Source of the DNA: Accumulibacter sp.
GTDB taxonomy: Bacteria > Pseudomonadota > Gammaproteobacteria > Burkholderiales > Rhodocyclaceae
DNA: 14,006 bases
Direction: 5' to 3'
Assembly (NCBI GenBank): GCA_031267455.1
Contig: JAIRZC010000032.1
Location: forward strand, 1 to 14,006
In this document: in pieces, positions 1 to 7,200 of the stretch
Numbering within the stretch: position 1 is the first letter of the stretch
Layout of the letters: every line of letters begins with the position of its first letter
Notes under the pieces: model-generated
What the model saw: the letters and a program-made list of their open reading frames with translations, nothing else
Databases searched by the model: none
Told to the model about the DNA's origin: nothing
Made by a program: the position numbers and the translations under genes

Positions 1-3000
1 CGTTATATGCAGGGCAAAAGCCAAGGGCAAGCGAAGCGTGAGGCGGAAATCGCACGGCAACGCGCGATGGAAAGATGGGACGAATTTCGCGTAATCCGGG
101 ACGAGGCCCGGAAAATCCAGAACGAGGTTCTCGCGGACATGGGCCTGCCGCCGACCAATCCACCTCCGCCGCCCTCGCCACCTCCTGTCGCGCCGTCTCC
201 GGGCGAGTCGGTTTCGATCGGACAAGACGCGGGAAACCCGCAGCAGCAATTGGCGGCACCACCGAATCCGGCAGAAGGCCAAGGCATCGAGGGCGCATTG
301 CCGGGCGCTGAGCCGGTGGAGCCGGTGGAGTCGGTGGAGTCGGTTGAGTCGGAGCGGGCGCGGTTTGCGGAAAAGGCGGCGGCGCTTTCCAAGTCGCTGG
401 TGACACTGGAAGCGGCAGAGGCGAGCGAGGCCGAGAAGGAACAGGCGCTTCAGGTCGTCACGGAAGGTGTCGCGGGACTGTCTGCCGAACCGACCGAGAC
501 CGGAACACTGGCGGTGTCCGGCCCCGGCGCGCGAAGCGTGGTCAAGGCGATTGTGCCCGGCGCGCGAATGCTGACACGATCGGATGGCGCGGTGGTCGTG
601 GGCAAGAGCGCCGCTCCGCAGGTGATCGAGGCGATCCAGAACGCGAAGACGCTCTGGAATCGCGGACAAAGTTCGAGTTCGCAAACCGTGACGTCGGCCA
701 CGTTCGCGCCGCTCACCGAAAGAGCGAAGGTTCCGGAAGCGAGTGTTCCGAGCGTTCCAGAAGCAGCGATTCCAGAAGCGAGTGTTCCGCCCGTGTCGAT
801 GGGAAATGCGCCGGTTCCAGAAGCAGGCGTTCCGGAAACGCGGGCGTACGCCGGGCAACCGGGCGCGCCGTCCGCGGATGAACGCCAAGAGGCGAATCGG
901 GCGGCGCGGGAAGCGCGGCGGAAGGCGTTTGAATCGAGGTATAAAACTACGATTTATACCGTGAACACGGAAGACGACGGATCGTTCGACGTAAAGCTGC
1001 TCCGCGACAATGACGGGAACGTCGTGATCTTCGATATGTCCGACAATGTTCCGCACATCAAGCTCCCTGCGGCGTTCGCGAAGGATAAAACGGATGAGGC
1101 CGTGCTGGCCTACGAGTACGAGCCTCTAGGCTATCTGTCGTCCACGGAACAGGCATCCCCCGACGCCCGTGGTGAATCTCGTCCATCGAATGCAGAATCC
1201 CAAGGTCTTACAGGCGATGCTGATGGCGATGGAAGAGTGCAAGAAAGATTACGACCTGAAGTAGAAAAACCGTCCGAGACGCTCCGTCAGGACAAGGCGG
1301 AAGCGGCGGGCGCGAAGGAGGATTCCACTTTGGGAAATGCGCCGGTTCCGGGCGGGCGGATTTCGCCGGTTCGGAGAAAGTCTCGCCGCTACGATCTGAT
1401 CGGCGATATTATCGATTTGGGCGGATTGTCCCCGGCGATTGCGCCGGATGTCGTTTCGGATACGGCGTTTCATTCGCACTTGCCCGGTTTGTTCCAGAGA
1501 GGCGCGAGCGAGGATTTGTCGTACATGAGTCGCCTTCTCAACGAAACGCACGGCTGGAATCTGGACGAGGACGGGCGCGAACTCTCCGATCTCATCCGGA
1601 GGGCGGCTTTCGGAGAACGTATTACATCTCCCGAACAGACCGAAGCCGAACTCAACGCCGGGAAAGAACGCCAATACCGCGACTCGATCCGCCAAGAGGC
1701 CGAGAAATTAAATCGGCGCTTACCCAAGGGCCAGAACATCCGAACCGTTGGCGTAAAATTCACCGCCCTCGAAAGGCAAGTGTCGGAAGTCAATGAAGCG
1801 CGTTTGAAAGAGGTTCGCGCCCAGTTGAAGAAACGCGAAGCGGCGTATTCCGAACGATTTTGGCGAGCCTATGAGCAGGCGCGAAGTATACTGGCGGAAG
1901 AAGAAATCGACGCGATCCTGGACGCGATTCCAGACAATAACCATGTTTCCTGGCTTGCCAGGGCAAGGAAAGAACTTGAACAAACCTACGAACGCATCAA
2001 CGCGGAAAAAGACGCCTACGAACGCGGCGGACGATCCGACCCAAGCAGTGGTCAATCGACTGGTCCAGAAAATGAAAGAGAAACTGCTCCAGAACAAGGC
2101 GTTCATGGAGGACCTTCAGGCGCTCGATCCGGAGGATCGGGAGAATATGTTCGAACTGGCGGCGATCGGGATGTTGAAAGATCATCTGGCCGCCAAGAAA
2201 GCCAAGAGAAAGAATCCAAACACCCCGGACTGACGCTCGAAGGACAGACCGAAGCCGAAGCGAAGGAATCGGAACGGCTTCGGGAAGAATCGGATCAGGG
2301 ACTTTCCAAGGAGCAGATCGACCGGGAACGGGAGGCTTTTACGCTTTCCGGAGAAAGTCAGGCGAAACCGCAGGGCAGCCAGTCGAACCTTTTTACGCCC
2401 GACGGAAGAGCGAGTCAGGCAGCCGAGGCGAAGGCTTCGTCCGAGGCCTTCATTCCCGCACCGGGCGGCGAGAACGACTACGGCGCGATTACGCCGGAGA
2501 TGGCACGCGCGATGAAGCGCCAGTCCGGGCCGATCCGACTCCAGCAGGGCATTCAGAACGCCGATGGCACCGGCTGGGGATTGGCGCATATCGAGGCCAA
2601 TCACGGAGAACAGATACGGCGAGCCGGATTTGCTTCGGTCGAGGATTTTGTATCGCGTATCGCGGCTAATTTCAACCGGGTTTTACAGACATCGAACGCT
2701 CAGCTTCTCGTGGCGATTACGGACGGTCGTCAGGAGGTGATGTTTATTCAGCTTTCGCCGTCGTCGGAAGGGGATTTTTATCGGGTGAACACGGCGTTCC
2801 CGGCCAGTCGCGATTACTTGGCCAAGCAAGAGCGGAAAAAGGGCTATCGGATGCTCTGGGACGGGAGCGAACCCGCGTCTGCTGTCGCCGGACAACAACC
2901 CCTATACGCTGGCAGTCCTGAATCAAAGTCCGGTCAGGATGCCCCCATCGCTCAGGGCCAAAGCAGTGATCCCACTATAGCACAGAACGCGGATTCCGGA

Positions 3001-5889
3001 TCGGCGGGCGAAACGTATGACCAGAGATACTATCGCCGGCATCATTCGGGCGATGGAATGTCGGAATGGGGCCACGCGATGATGTCCGATGAGGAGGAGC
3101 GCGTTGGTCATTACGGGCCGAAACTCTTTATCGCCGAACTCGACGGGAACTATGTGGGCGATGAATTGCGTGAAACGATTATCGAGGCATGGCGAAAGAG
3201 CGAAGAGGAAGGCAACGCGCCGGAAGGCTATGGGCCGGAAGACTCCGACGAACTCTCCGACGAAGAGATTATCGATCTGTTCAACCCGGAGGATATTGTC
3301 GATTCCGCGGCGGGCTTCGATAACGGAGAATTGGCCGAATGGTTCTATCGGAACGTGGTCGAACCGAATGACCTTACGTATGTGACGACCTACGACGGCG
3401 CGGTAGTCTTCGATCCCGCGCTTTTAGAGCGCGTCCAAGAGGAATACGAGCAGAGCGGCGCGCCGAAGAACGCGGTTGAGAAGCCGGAGGCCATGCGCCG
3501 TCTGGTGGATAGCGCTCTTTCCGAAACAAACGCCAATCAGACCGTGCGTATCGTACCGGTTTCCGAACAAGAAGCGCGGGCTGCCAGCGAACAGGCCGGG
3601 CTAGATATTTCAGGTTATACGCATACAGCGGATATGTTTGCCGTGCGTCATGCTTTGAATCAGCATGGCGATGCGAAGAAAGAAGCAAGGCGCGGACAGA
3701 TTGCCATCGGGCGTGAAGATGTGGCTGCTGTGCCTGACACTCTGGCTGCTCCAGATGCTGTCGTCTATGGAGCGAAAAACAATCGAGGGCAAGACTTGAT
3801 CGCGTCAATCAAGCGAATGCCGGACGGCACGCTGTTGATGGTGGAAGAAGTACGGACGGGAAAAAAGACGCTCGCGCTTACAAGCTTACGGAAGTATCCC
3901 GCCGCGAAAGATTTCAGTTCGATTGCTCGGACTCTGCTTTCCAACGCCCAAAGCGACGGCGGGAATGGACTGATTATATTCGATCCGAAGCAAGCGAACA
4001 AAAAATTATCGATCCCGCAAGACTTCTCGGTGGCGGGAAAGGCCGTGGCCGAGCAACTCGCGGCGACGGGACGGTATTCTCCCAAGGAAGTTTCGTCGTA
4101 TGCCGCGCTCGTCGATGCGTTCTACAAGACGCTCGCGACGCGCACCGGAATGCCGGTCGATGAACTCTGGACGAAGTATCCGCTGAAAGTGGTGGCGATG
4201 CTGGACGCGATGAGTCGCGCGGGTTTTGACCAGTCCGCTTACCACGGTTCGCCGCATCGGTTCAGCAAATTCACGCTGGATCACATCGGTTCGGGCGAAG
4301 GCGCGCAAGCCTATGGCTGGGGCCTGTACTTCACCGACCTGAGGGAAATCGGGGAATTTTATCGGACGAAGCTCACGCGTAATCGACAGGTTGAGCGGTT
4401 TTACAGAAAACCCGGTGCGGAGTATAGCCGATTCGTCCTGACAAACGAAGGCTGGGTCGCCGAGAATGACGATGCTTCCGATTTCATGAAGGCGACCGTA
4501 GCGGAAACTCTTGGGCTAAATCTCGCGGACGCCGTGGGGATCAATCAGGCGAGAAGGGATATTGAGGCTTTCCTGGGCGAAGACGATAAAAGACTCTCCG
4601 ACAAAGGGCGCGAAATCTTAGATTCCTGTGATACCTCGGACTTTTACATACTGTTGGACGCGGAAAACTTTCTCAAGGATATAGAGGTCGGAAAAGACGA
4701 GGGCCAACTCTACATAGCCGAGATTCCGGACAACGATGTTCTGCTCGATTGGGACACGCCGCTCTCGGAACAGCCGGAGAAGGTGAAGAAGGCGCTCTCC
4801 GGCCTCAAGAAACTTTTGCCCAAGAACGCCTTGCCCGATCTGGACGGCGACTGGAATGTGCTTTTCGGGGACGAAAACACCGGGAGTGAATTTTACGAGA
4901 CACTGACCGCGCTCGTGGGCAGCGACAAGAGGGCGTCGACGCTCTTGAACCAGGCCGGCATTCCCGGTCTGCGCTATCTGGACGGCGTTTCGAGAGGCAA
5001 GGGCGAAGGCACACACAATTATGTGATCTTCGACGATCAAACCATTGAGATTCTGGAGACGTTTTACCAGAACGAGAAGAACGGAAAGTCGCCGCGCGGT
5101 TCGTTCGATCCGAAAAGGCTTTTGACCACGTTATTCGAAGGGGCCGACCGTTCGACCTTCTTGCACGAGAACGGGCATTTCTTCCTTCAGATGTACGAGA
5201 ACCTGATCGGTGACGCGCTTTCTTCCGGAACGCCTTTGACGCGCGGCCGGATGATCCTCCAGCAGGACTTTTTGAACGCGATTCGCTGGGCGGGTTTCGA
5301 GGGATCGTTCAAGGACTGGCAGAAACTCTCGATGAACGAAAAGCGCCCTGTCCACGAGAAATTCGCGCGCGGGTTCGAAGCGTATCTGCGCGAAGGGAAA
5401 GCGCCGACGCCGAAACTGAAGGGGATTTTCGAATCGTTCAAGGAGTGGTTGAGAGCCATTTACAAGCGCCTGACTGATTTGAAGGTTCAACTGACACCGG
5501 ACGTCCGGAGTCTCATGGATCGGATGCTGACGACGGACGGCGATGAAGGGGTTTCGACCGGGATGGACGCGGCGAAGGGCCGTGCCCAGCCGCTCACGTC
5601 CCGCGTACTCACGCCTTCCGGTTACAGGTTCATGGGTGAGATTCGCGCAGGCGACGCGGTGATCGCGGCTGATGGTTCCACGACGACGGTGACGGCGGTC
5701 TATCCGCAAGGAAAGAAACCGATTTACCGAATCGTGCTTTCGGACGGAAGCCGCGCGCGCTCGACGGCGGACCACTTGTGGAAGGTGCGGGAAGAGCGCG
5801 AGGAAGATTTCAAGGTGATGCCGTTAGAAGCGATTCTGCGCGGTTTTGCCACGGGCCGGCGGTATGAGATTCCACCACTCGCTTTTTGA
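1..5889 (+). CDS. Giant phage polyvalent protein, N-terminal part, ending in an intein N-half (5' partial)
   Basis: The frame is open at the window edge; the first ATG is at 7 with no room to judge a ribosome site, so the gene probably begins upstream. Numbered from that ATG it is 1960 aa. Order seen: charged coil and Pro-rich stretch (1-62), acidic and VPEA repeats (about 102-278), a small domain (318-380), a DLIGDIIDLGGLSP segment (about 460), a PBECR-like nuclease-type domain with GWGLAHIEANH (about 841-957), a second PBECR-like domain with RHALNQHGD (about 1163-1298), an ADP-ribosyltransferase-like domain starting YHGSPHRFSKF (about 1412-1690), a zincin with HENGH (HExxH, 1720-1724) followed by a FARGFEAYLREGKAP helix that may give the third ligand, and an intein N-half from 1860. 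Such proteins are thought to be injected with phage DNA and act on host defence; that role is inferred from family. Two internal stretches look better coded in another frame (see the tails at 1154 and 2024). No transmembrane segment is evident. Confidence 0.85.
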   Translation, partial: RYMQGKSQGQAKREAEIARQRAMERWDEFRVIRDEARKIQNEVLADMGLPPTNPPPPPSPPPVAPSPGESVSIGQDAGNPQQQLAAPPNPAEGQGIEGALPGAEPVEPVESVESVESERARFAEKAAALSKSLVTLEAAEASEAEKEQALQVVTEGVAGLSAEPTETGTLAVSGPGARSVVKAIVPGARMLTRSDGAVVVGKSAAPQVIEAIQNAKTLWNRGQSSSSQTVTSATFAPLTERAKVPEASVPSVPEAAIPEASVPPVSMGNAPVPEAGVPETRAYAGQPGAPSADERQEANRAAREARRKAFESRYKTTIYTVNTEDDGSFDVKLLRDNDGNVVIFDMSDNVPHIKLPAAFAKDKTDEAVLAYEYEPLGYLSSTEQASPDARGESRPSNAESQGLTGDADGDGRVQERLRPEVEKPSETLRQDKAEAAGAKEDSTLGNAPVPGGRISPVRRKSRRYDLIGDIIDLGGLSPAIAPDVVSDTAFHSHLPGLFQRGASEDLSYMSRLLNETHGWNLDEDGRELSDLIRRAAFGERITSPEQTEAELNAGKERQYRDSIRQEAEKLNRRLPKGQNIRTVGVKFTALERQVSEVNEARLKEVRAQLKKREAAYSERFWRAYEQARSILAEEEIDAILDAIPDNNHVSWLARARKELEQTYERINAEKDAYERGGRSDPSSGQSTGPENERETAPEQGVHGGPSGARSGGSGEYVRTGGDRDVERSSGRQESQEKESKHPGLTLEGQTEAEAKESERLREESDQGLSKEQIDREREAFTLSGESQAKPQGSQSNLFTPDGRASQAAEAKASSEAFIPAPGGENDYGAITPEMARAMKRQSGPIRLQQGIQNADGTGWGLAHIEANHGEQIRRAGFASVEDFVSRIAANFNRVLQTSNAQLLVAITDGRQEVMFIQLSPSSEGDFYRVNTAFPASRDYLAKQERKKGYRMLWDGSEPASAVAGQQPLYAGSPESKSGQDAPIAQGQSSDPTIAQNADSGSAGETYDQRYYRRHHSGDGMSEWGHAMMSDEEERVGHYGPKLFIAELDGNYVGDELRETIIEAWRKSEEEGNAPEGYGPEDSDELSDEEIIDLFNPEDIVDSAAGFDNGELAEWFYRNVVEPNDLTYVTTYDGAVVFDPALLERVQEEYEQSGAPKNAVEKPEAMRRLVDSALSETNANQTVRIVPVSEQEARAASEQAGLDISGYTHTADMFAVRHALNQHGDAKKEARRGQIAIGREDVAAVPDTLAAPDAVVYGAKNNRGQDLIASIKRMPDGTLLMVEEVRTGKKTLALTSLRKYPAAKDFSSIARTLLSNAQSDGGNGLIIFDPKQANKKLSIPQDFSVAGKAVAEQLAATGRYSPKEVSSYAALVDAFYKTLATRTGMPVDELWTKYPLKVVAMLDAMSRAGFDQSAYHGSPHRFSKFTLDHIGSGEGAQAYGWGLYFTDLREIGEFYRTKLTRNRQVERFYRKPGAEYSRFVLTNEGWVAENDDASDFMKATVAETLGLNLADAVGINQARRDIEAFLGEDDKRLSDKGREILDSCDTSDFYILLDAENFLKDIEVGKDEGQLYIAEIPDNDVLLDWDTPLSEQPEKVKKALSGLKKLLPKNALPDLDGDWNVLFGDENTGSEFYETLTALVGSDKRASTLLNQAGIPGLRYLDGVSRGKGEGTHNYVIFDDQTIEILETFYQNEKNGKSPRGSFDPKRLLTTLFEGADRSTFLHENGHFFLQMYENLIGDALSSGTPLTRGRMILQQDFLNAIRWAGFEGSFKDWQKLSMNEKRPVHEKFARGFEAYLREGKAPTPKLKGIFESFKEWLRAIYKRLTDLKVQLTPDVRSLMDRMLTTDGDEGVSTGMDAAKGRAQPLTSRVLTPSGYRFMGEIRAGDAVIAADGSTTTVTAVYPQGKKPIYRIVLSDGSRARSTADHLWKVREEREEDFKVMPLEAILRGFATGRRYEIPPLAF
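310..354 (+). repeat. Tandem 9-base coding repeat (EPV/ESV)
   Basis: Five near-identical 9-base units beginning GAGCCGGTG or GAGTCGGTG, in phase with the reading frame, encode an EPV-EPV-ESV-ESV-ESE linker. Such repeats change length easily by slippage, so linker length probably varies between relatives. Confidence 0.8.
726..839 (+). repeat. VPEA-type imperfect coding repeat
   Basis: Repeated Val-Pro-Glu-Ala and Ile-Pro-Glu-Ala units encoded by variants of GTTCCGGAAGCG and GTTCCAGAAGCG, roughly six units. It reads as a Pro-rich flexible spacer between modules of the polyvalent protein. Confidence 0.7.
800..818 (+). repeat. 19-bp direct repeat, copy 1
   Basis: TGGGAAATGCGCCGGTTCC occurs here and again at 1331-1349 in the same reading frame, both times encoding GNAPVP. 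The pair brackets one module of the protein and may be a site of module exchange. Confidence 0.75.
1154..1264 (+). other. Alternative-frame coding tail 1 inside the polyvalent gene
   Basis: In the +1 frame relative to the long ORF this stretch reads HPPTPVVNLVHRMQ, then a Met/Leu/Glu/Lys-rich helix, and stops at TAG 1262-1264. Third codon positions look G/C-biased in this frame and A/T-biased in the long frame, whose reading (GDADGDGRVQER and neighbours) looks like an out-of-frame shadow. No good start codon with a ribosome site precedes it, so it would be reached by a frameshift or is a relic of a former gene end. It shares PT-x-VVN-x-LV-x-x-M with the tail at 2024. Confidence 0.35.
1331..1349 (+). 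repeat. 19-bp direct repeat, copy 2
   Basis: Second perfect copy of the repeat at 800-818, again in frame and encoding GNAPVP, 531 bases downstream of the first. The stretch between the copies contains the small domain near residues 318-380 and alternative-frame tail 1. Confidence 0.75.
2024..2233 (+). other. Alternative-frame coding tail 2 inside the polyvalent gene
   Basis: The +1 frame reads DDPTQAVVNRLVQKMKEKL, then an acidic and basic helical segment with MEDLQALDPEDREN and AAIGMLKDHLAAKKAKR, ending at TGA 2231-2233. Codon third positions are strongly G/C here, whereas the long ORF over the same bases gives a Gly/Ser/Arg-rich low-complexity peptide with A/T third positions. It may be the true C-terminus of an upstream module joined by a frameshift, a short overlapping gene starting at an internal ATG or GTG, or a relic. 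It resembles tail 1 at its start. Confidence 0.4.
5584..5886 (+). other. Intein (Hint) N-terminal half
   Basis: The last 101 residues of the first giant ORF match intein splicing blocks A and B: AQPLTSRVLTPSGYRFMGEI, then GDAVIAADG, VTAVYPQG and STADHLWKV. The presumed first residue is Ala after GR, not Cys, Ser or Thr; together with the Trp in HLW this fits class 3 inteins. The sequence runs into RRYEIPPLAF and stops, at the place where full-length relatives go from an IPL motif into a LAGLIDADG endonuclease domain. The matching C-half lies at 7230-7376. Either trans-splicing occurs or the intein is decayed; sequence alone does not decide. Confidence 0.75.
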
Positions 5890-5923
5890 GGATTCAACAC
5901 CATTGTTTCGATCCAAGTATGTA

Positions 5924-5937
5924 CCTATTGGAATAGG
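5924..5937. repeat. Perfect 6-bp-arm palindrome at the left cassette edge
   Basis: CCTATTGGAATAGG lies between the stop of the intein N-half and the end of the minus-strand toxin-like gene. It could be an insertion-site remnant or a weak operator. No U-run follows on either strand, so it is not a convincing terminator. Confidence 0.35.
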
Positions 5938-5959
5938 GAGCGTGGAAAAAGCGTGTCTT

Positions 5960-6259
5960 TCAGGGGCACCGGTCGATTTCGTCATGCGAGGCGACGCGAC
6001 GCAATATCGCGATATTGCCTTCGATTTCCATCGATATTTTGTAGTTTCCCGTTACATGGACACTGTAAATGTCCGGCTTCGCATAGCCTTTGAGTTTTTC
6101 AAAGCGCAAACCGGAGGGTATAGGACGTTTCGCCAGTGCTTGCAGGCATTTGTCTACGCTGTCACGCAGGCTTATTTCAAGCTTGCCGTACTCTTTGTGA
6201 AACGATCGCCGTTTTTTCCAAAAGATGATTTCAATGCCGCCGACTCCTACGACGGTCAC
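5960..6259 (-). CDS. RelE/ParE-superfamily toxin-like protein
   Basis: 99 aa. The start is GTG at 6259, sharing GTGA with the stop of the upstream gene (6256-6258), a coupling typical of toxin-antitoxin operons. The protein is small and basic: an FWKKRRSFHKEY start of helix 1, a second helix around residues 29-44, GLRFEKLKG at 50-58, then beta strands YSVHV, NYKISMEI and IAILRRV, and a C-terminal HDEID at 92-96. This is the layout of RelE/HigB/ParE-fold toxins, whose members cut ribosome-bound mRNA or poison gyrase; which target applies is unclear. It sits between two intein halves, antisense to the host gene. About 70 bases separate its stop from the intein N-half stop. Confidence 0.65.
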   Translation of the reverse strand: MTVVGVGGIEIIFWKKRRSFHKEYGKLEISLRDSVDKCLQALAKRPIPSGLRFEKLKGYAKPDIYSVHVTGNYKISMEIEGNIAILRRVASHDEIDRCP

Positions 6260-6762
6260 CGGCGTAAATCCGAGAGAAGCGCGTCAATCGTGCTAAAAAC
6301 GGGAAGATCGTCTGTAGGCTCCGCATTCAAGTCGTGCTTGAGGGTGGCGAGTCTTACCGCCATCAAGTCTTCGTGCAGCAGAGCCGCGTTCGTAATGGCT
6401 TCTTCGTATGCGTCGTGCAACGATTCCCGGTGTTCAGCAGACAATCTGTCGTCAAGGTCAATACTGGCGCGTTTTGCCAGCATGCGCGGCAGGTACGATT
6501 CGAGAGCGGATTCCGCTTTACGAAAGACATCGATTTTTTGGGCGTCCGGGTCGAGGTATTCACCGGCGACAACAGACAGATTCGATATTTCCGTCGTCAG
6601 ATGGGAGAGAACGCGGGAAAAATCCGAGAAATCGGCGGCGCGTTGCGCCAAGGCGTCAACCGTTGCGTCAATATCCGCCAACAGGTCGAGACGGGTGGTT
6701 GCCCAAGCCAACTCCGTGGCATGGGCAAATTTACCGGAAGAAGGAAAAATTCGTATTTTCAT
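6256..6762 (-). CDS. Putative antitoxin, 168 aa, family not recognised
   Basis: ATG at 6762 begins MKIRIFPSSGKF; an in-frame TTG at 6783 falls before the putative -10 box and is unlikely to be used. The product looks almost entirely alpha-helical and acidic, with helices about residues 15-50, 55-72, 85-105, 112-140 and a C-terminal DLPVFSTIDALLSDLRR. No DNA-binding ribbon-helix-helix or helix-turn-helix motif was recognised, and it is about twice the length of common RelE-partner antitoxins. Function is inferred only from position: immediately upstream of, and overlapping by four bases, a RelE-like gene. It might instead be an unrelated helical protein. Confidence 0.6.
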   Translation of the reverse strand: MKIRIFPSSGKFAHATELAWATTRLDLLADIDATVDALAQRAADFSDFSRVLSHLTTEISNLSVVAGEYLDPDAQKIDVFRKAESALESYLPRMLAKRASIDLDDRLSAEHRESLHDAYEEAITNAALLHEDLMAVRLATLKHDLNAEPTDDLPVFSTIDALLSDLRR

Positions 6763-6768
6763 GATCGT

Positions 6769-6785
6769 ACCAGTATACGACAAAA
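6769..6785 (-). repeat. 17-bp direct repeat with -10 box, copy at the antitoxin
   Basis: ACCAGTATACGACAAAA on the plus strand (TTTTGTCGTATACTGGT on the minus strand) is identical at 7169-7185. It includes the palindrome GTATAC and sits just upstream of the antitoxin start, directly after the broken protease stub. Confidence 0.8.
6772..6777 (-). promoter_or_regulatory. -10 element (TATACT) of the toxin-antitoxin module
   Basis: TATACT on the minus strand ends nine bases before the antitoxin ATG (6762), so transcription would begin at, or two to four bases before, the start codon. The message would be leaderless or nearly so, and no Shine-Dalgarno sequence is visible. A matching -35 box is poor. 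The GTATAC palindrome could serve as operator. Confidence 0.4.
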
Positions 6786-6788
6786 CTT

Positions 6789-6911
6789 TTATTCACAGGG
6801 AGGGATGGGCGCGCCCGTCTTTTTCAGAACTTCCGCGCGGTATTGGCTTATGCCGATGCTTACCGATAAGAGCGCCCCTTGTGAAGTTATCAGCAGGTTT
6901 ATGGCGGGCAT
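6789..6911 (-). pseudogene. Truncated start of a retropepsin-like aspartic protease gene
   Basis: From ATG 6911 a 40-codon frame reads MPAINLLITSQGALLSVSIG, then KKTGAPIPPCE and TAA (6789-6791). The N-terminal pattern resembles small phage or bacterial aspartyl-protease-like proteins that start MPxINxxxxxxGPxxxVxIG and go on to an ALIDTGA active-site motif; here the frame ends where that motif would follow. It overlaps the end of the upstream gene by 13 bases, as coupled genes do. The break lies within a few bases of the 17-bp repeat, so the downstream part was probably lost when the toxin-antitoxin block joined. The family call is from memory of pattern. Confidence 0.45.
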
Positions 6912-7138
6912 GGAACGATCGGGCGCGAAATGAACAAAGCGTGTTCGGCGAGCATGATTCTCTTGACCAGGAAGACATCAAGCCCGAATTGCGCGTATCC
7001 CTGCTTGAGCGCGTCGCCGTAGGTATCGAACGTGCCGACGATTTCGTCCCCCTTGATGAGAACAAATTTCCCTTGCTGTTCCAGCAACGAGGAAAGATTG
7101 GCGTTGTATGTGGCCACTTCTTTGTCCAGGACGCCCAT
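6899..7138 (-). CDS. DUF5678-like small protein
   Basis: 79 aa starting at ATG 7138, chosen because GGGAGGGAACA before it gives a good ribosome site; the frame extends to a TTG at 7183 lying inside the promoter-like repeat. The core GKFVLIKGDEIVGTFDTYGD, then ALKQGY and FLVKRI, is a compact alpha/beta pattern matching DUF5678-type proteins, of unknown function. Relatives are often found directly upstream of a small aspartyl protease-like gene, and here too a broken stub of such a gene overlaps its 3' end. It is the first gene of the minus-strand cassette and has its own promoter-like sequence. Confidence 0.6.
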   Translation of the reverse strand: MGVLDKEVATYNANLSSLLEQQGKFVLIKGDEIVGTFDTYGDALKQGYAQFGLDVFLVKRIMLAEHALFISRPIVPCPP

Positions 7139-7168
7139 TGTTCCCTCCCATTCATCCACAGTACGCAA

Positions 7169-7185
7169 ACCAGTATACGACAAAA
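7169..7185 (-). repeat. 17-bp direct repeat with -10 box, copy at the DUF5678-like gene
   Basis: Perfect second copy of the element at 6769-6785, 400 bases apart, in the same orientation, each preceding a minus-strand gene. Confidence 0.8.
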
Positions 7186-7198
7186 TTGTTTATTTCAA
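7172..7198 (-). promoter_or_regulatory. Putative promoter of the cassette
   Basis: On the minus strand TTGAAA (7198-7193) and TATACT (7177-7172) are separated by 15 bases, shorter than the 17-base optimum. It lies about 34 bases upstream of the DUF5678-like start and includes the 17-bp repeat. Confidence 0.45.
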
Positions 7199-7200
7199 GC

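Noticed and set aside
2941-3010. Resemblance of an out-of-frame translation to common intergenic palindromic repeats
   Set aside because: Only a short vague likeness; no inverted repeat of convincing length could be drawn from the bases.
5131-5775. 214-codon minus-strand ORF opposite the zincin and intein N-half
   Set aside because: Arg-rich antisense shadow; the plus strand carries the HExxH and Hint motifs.
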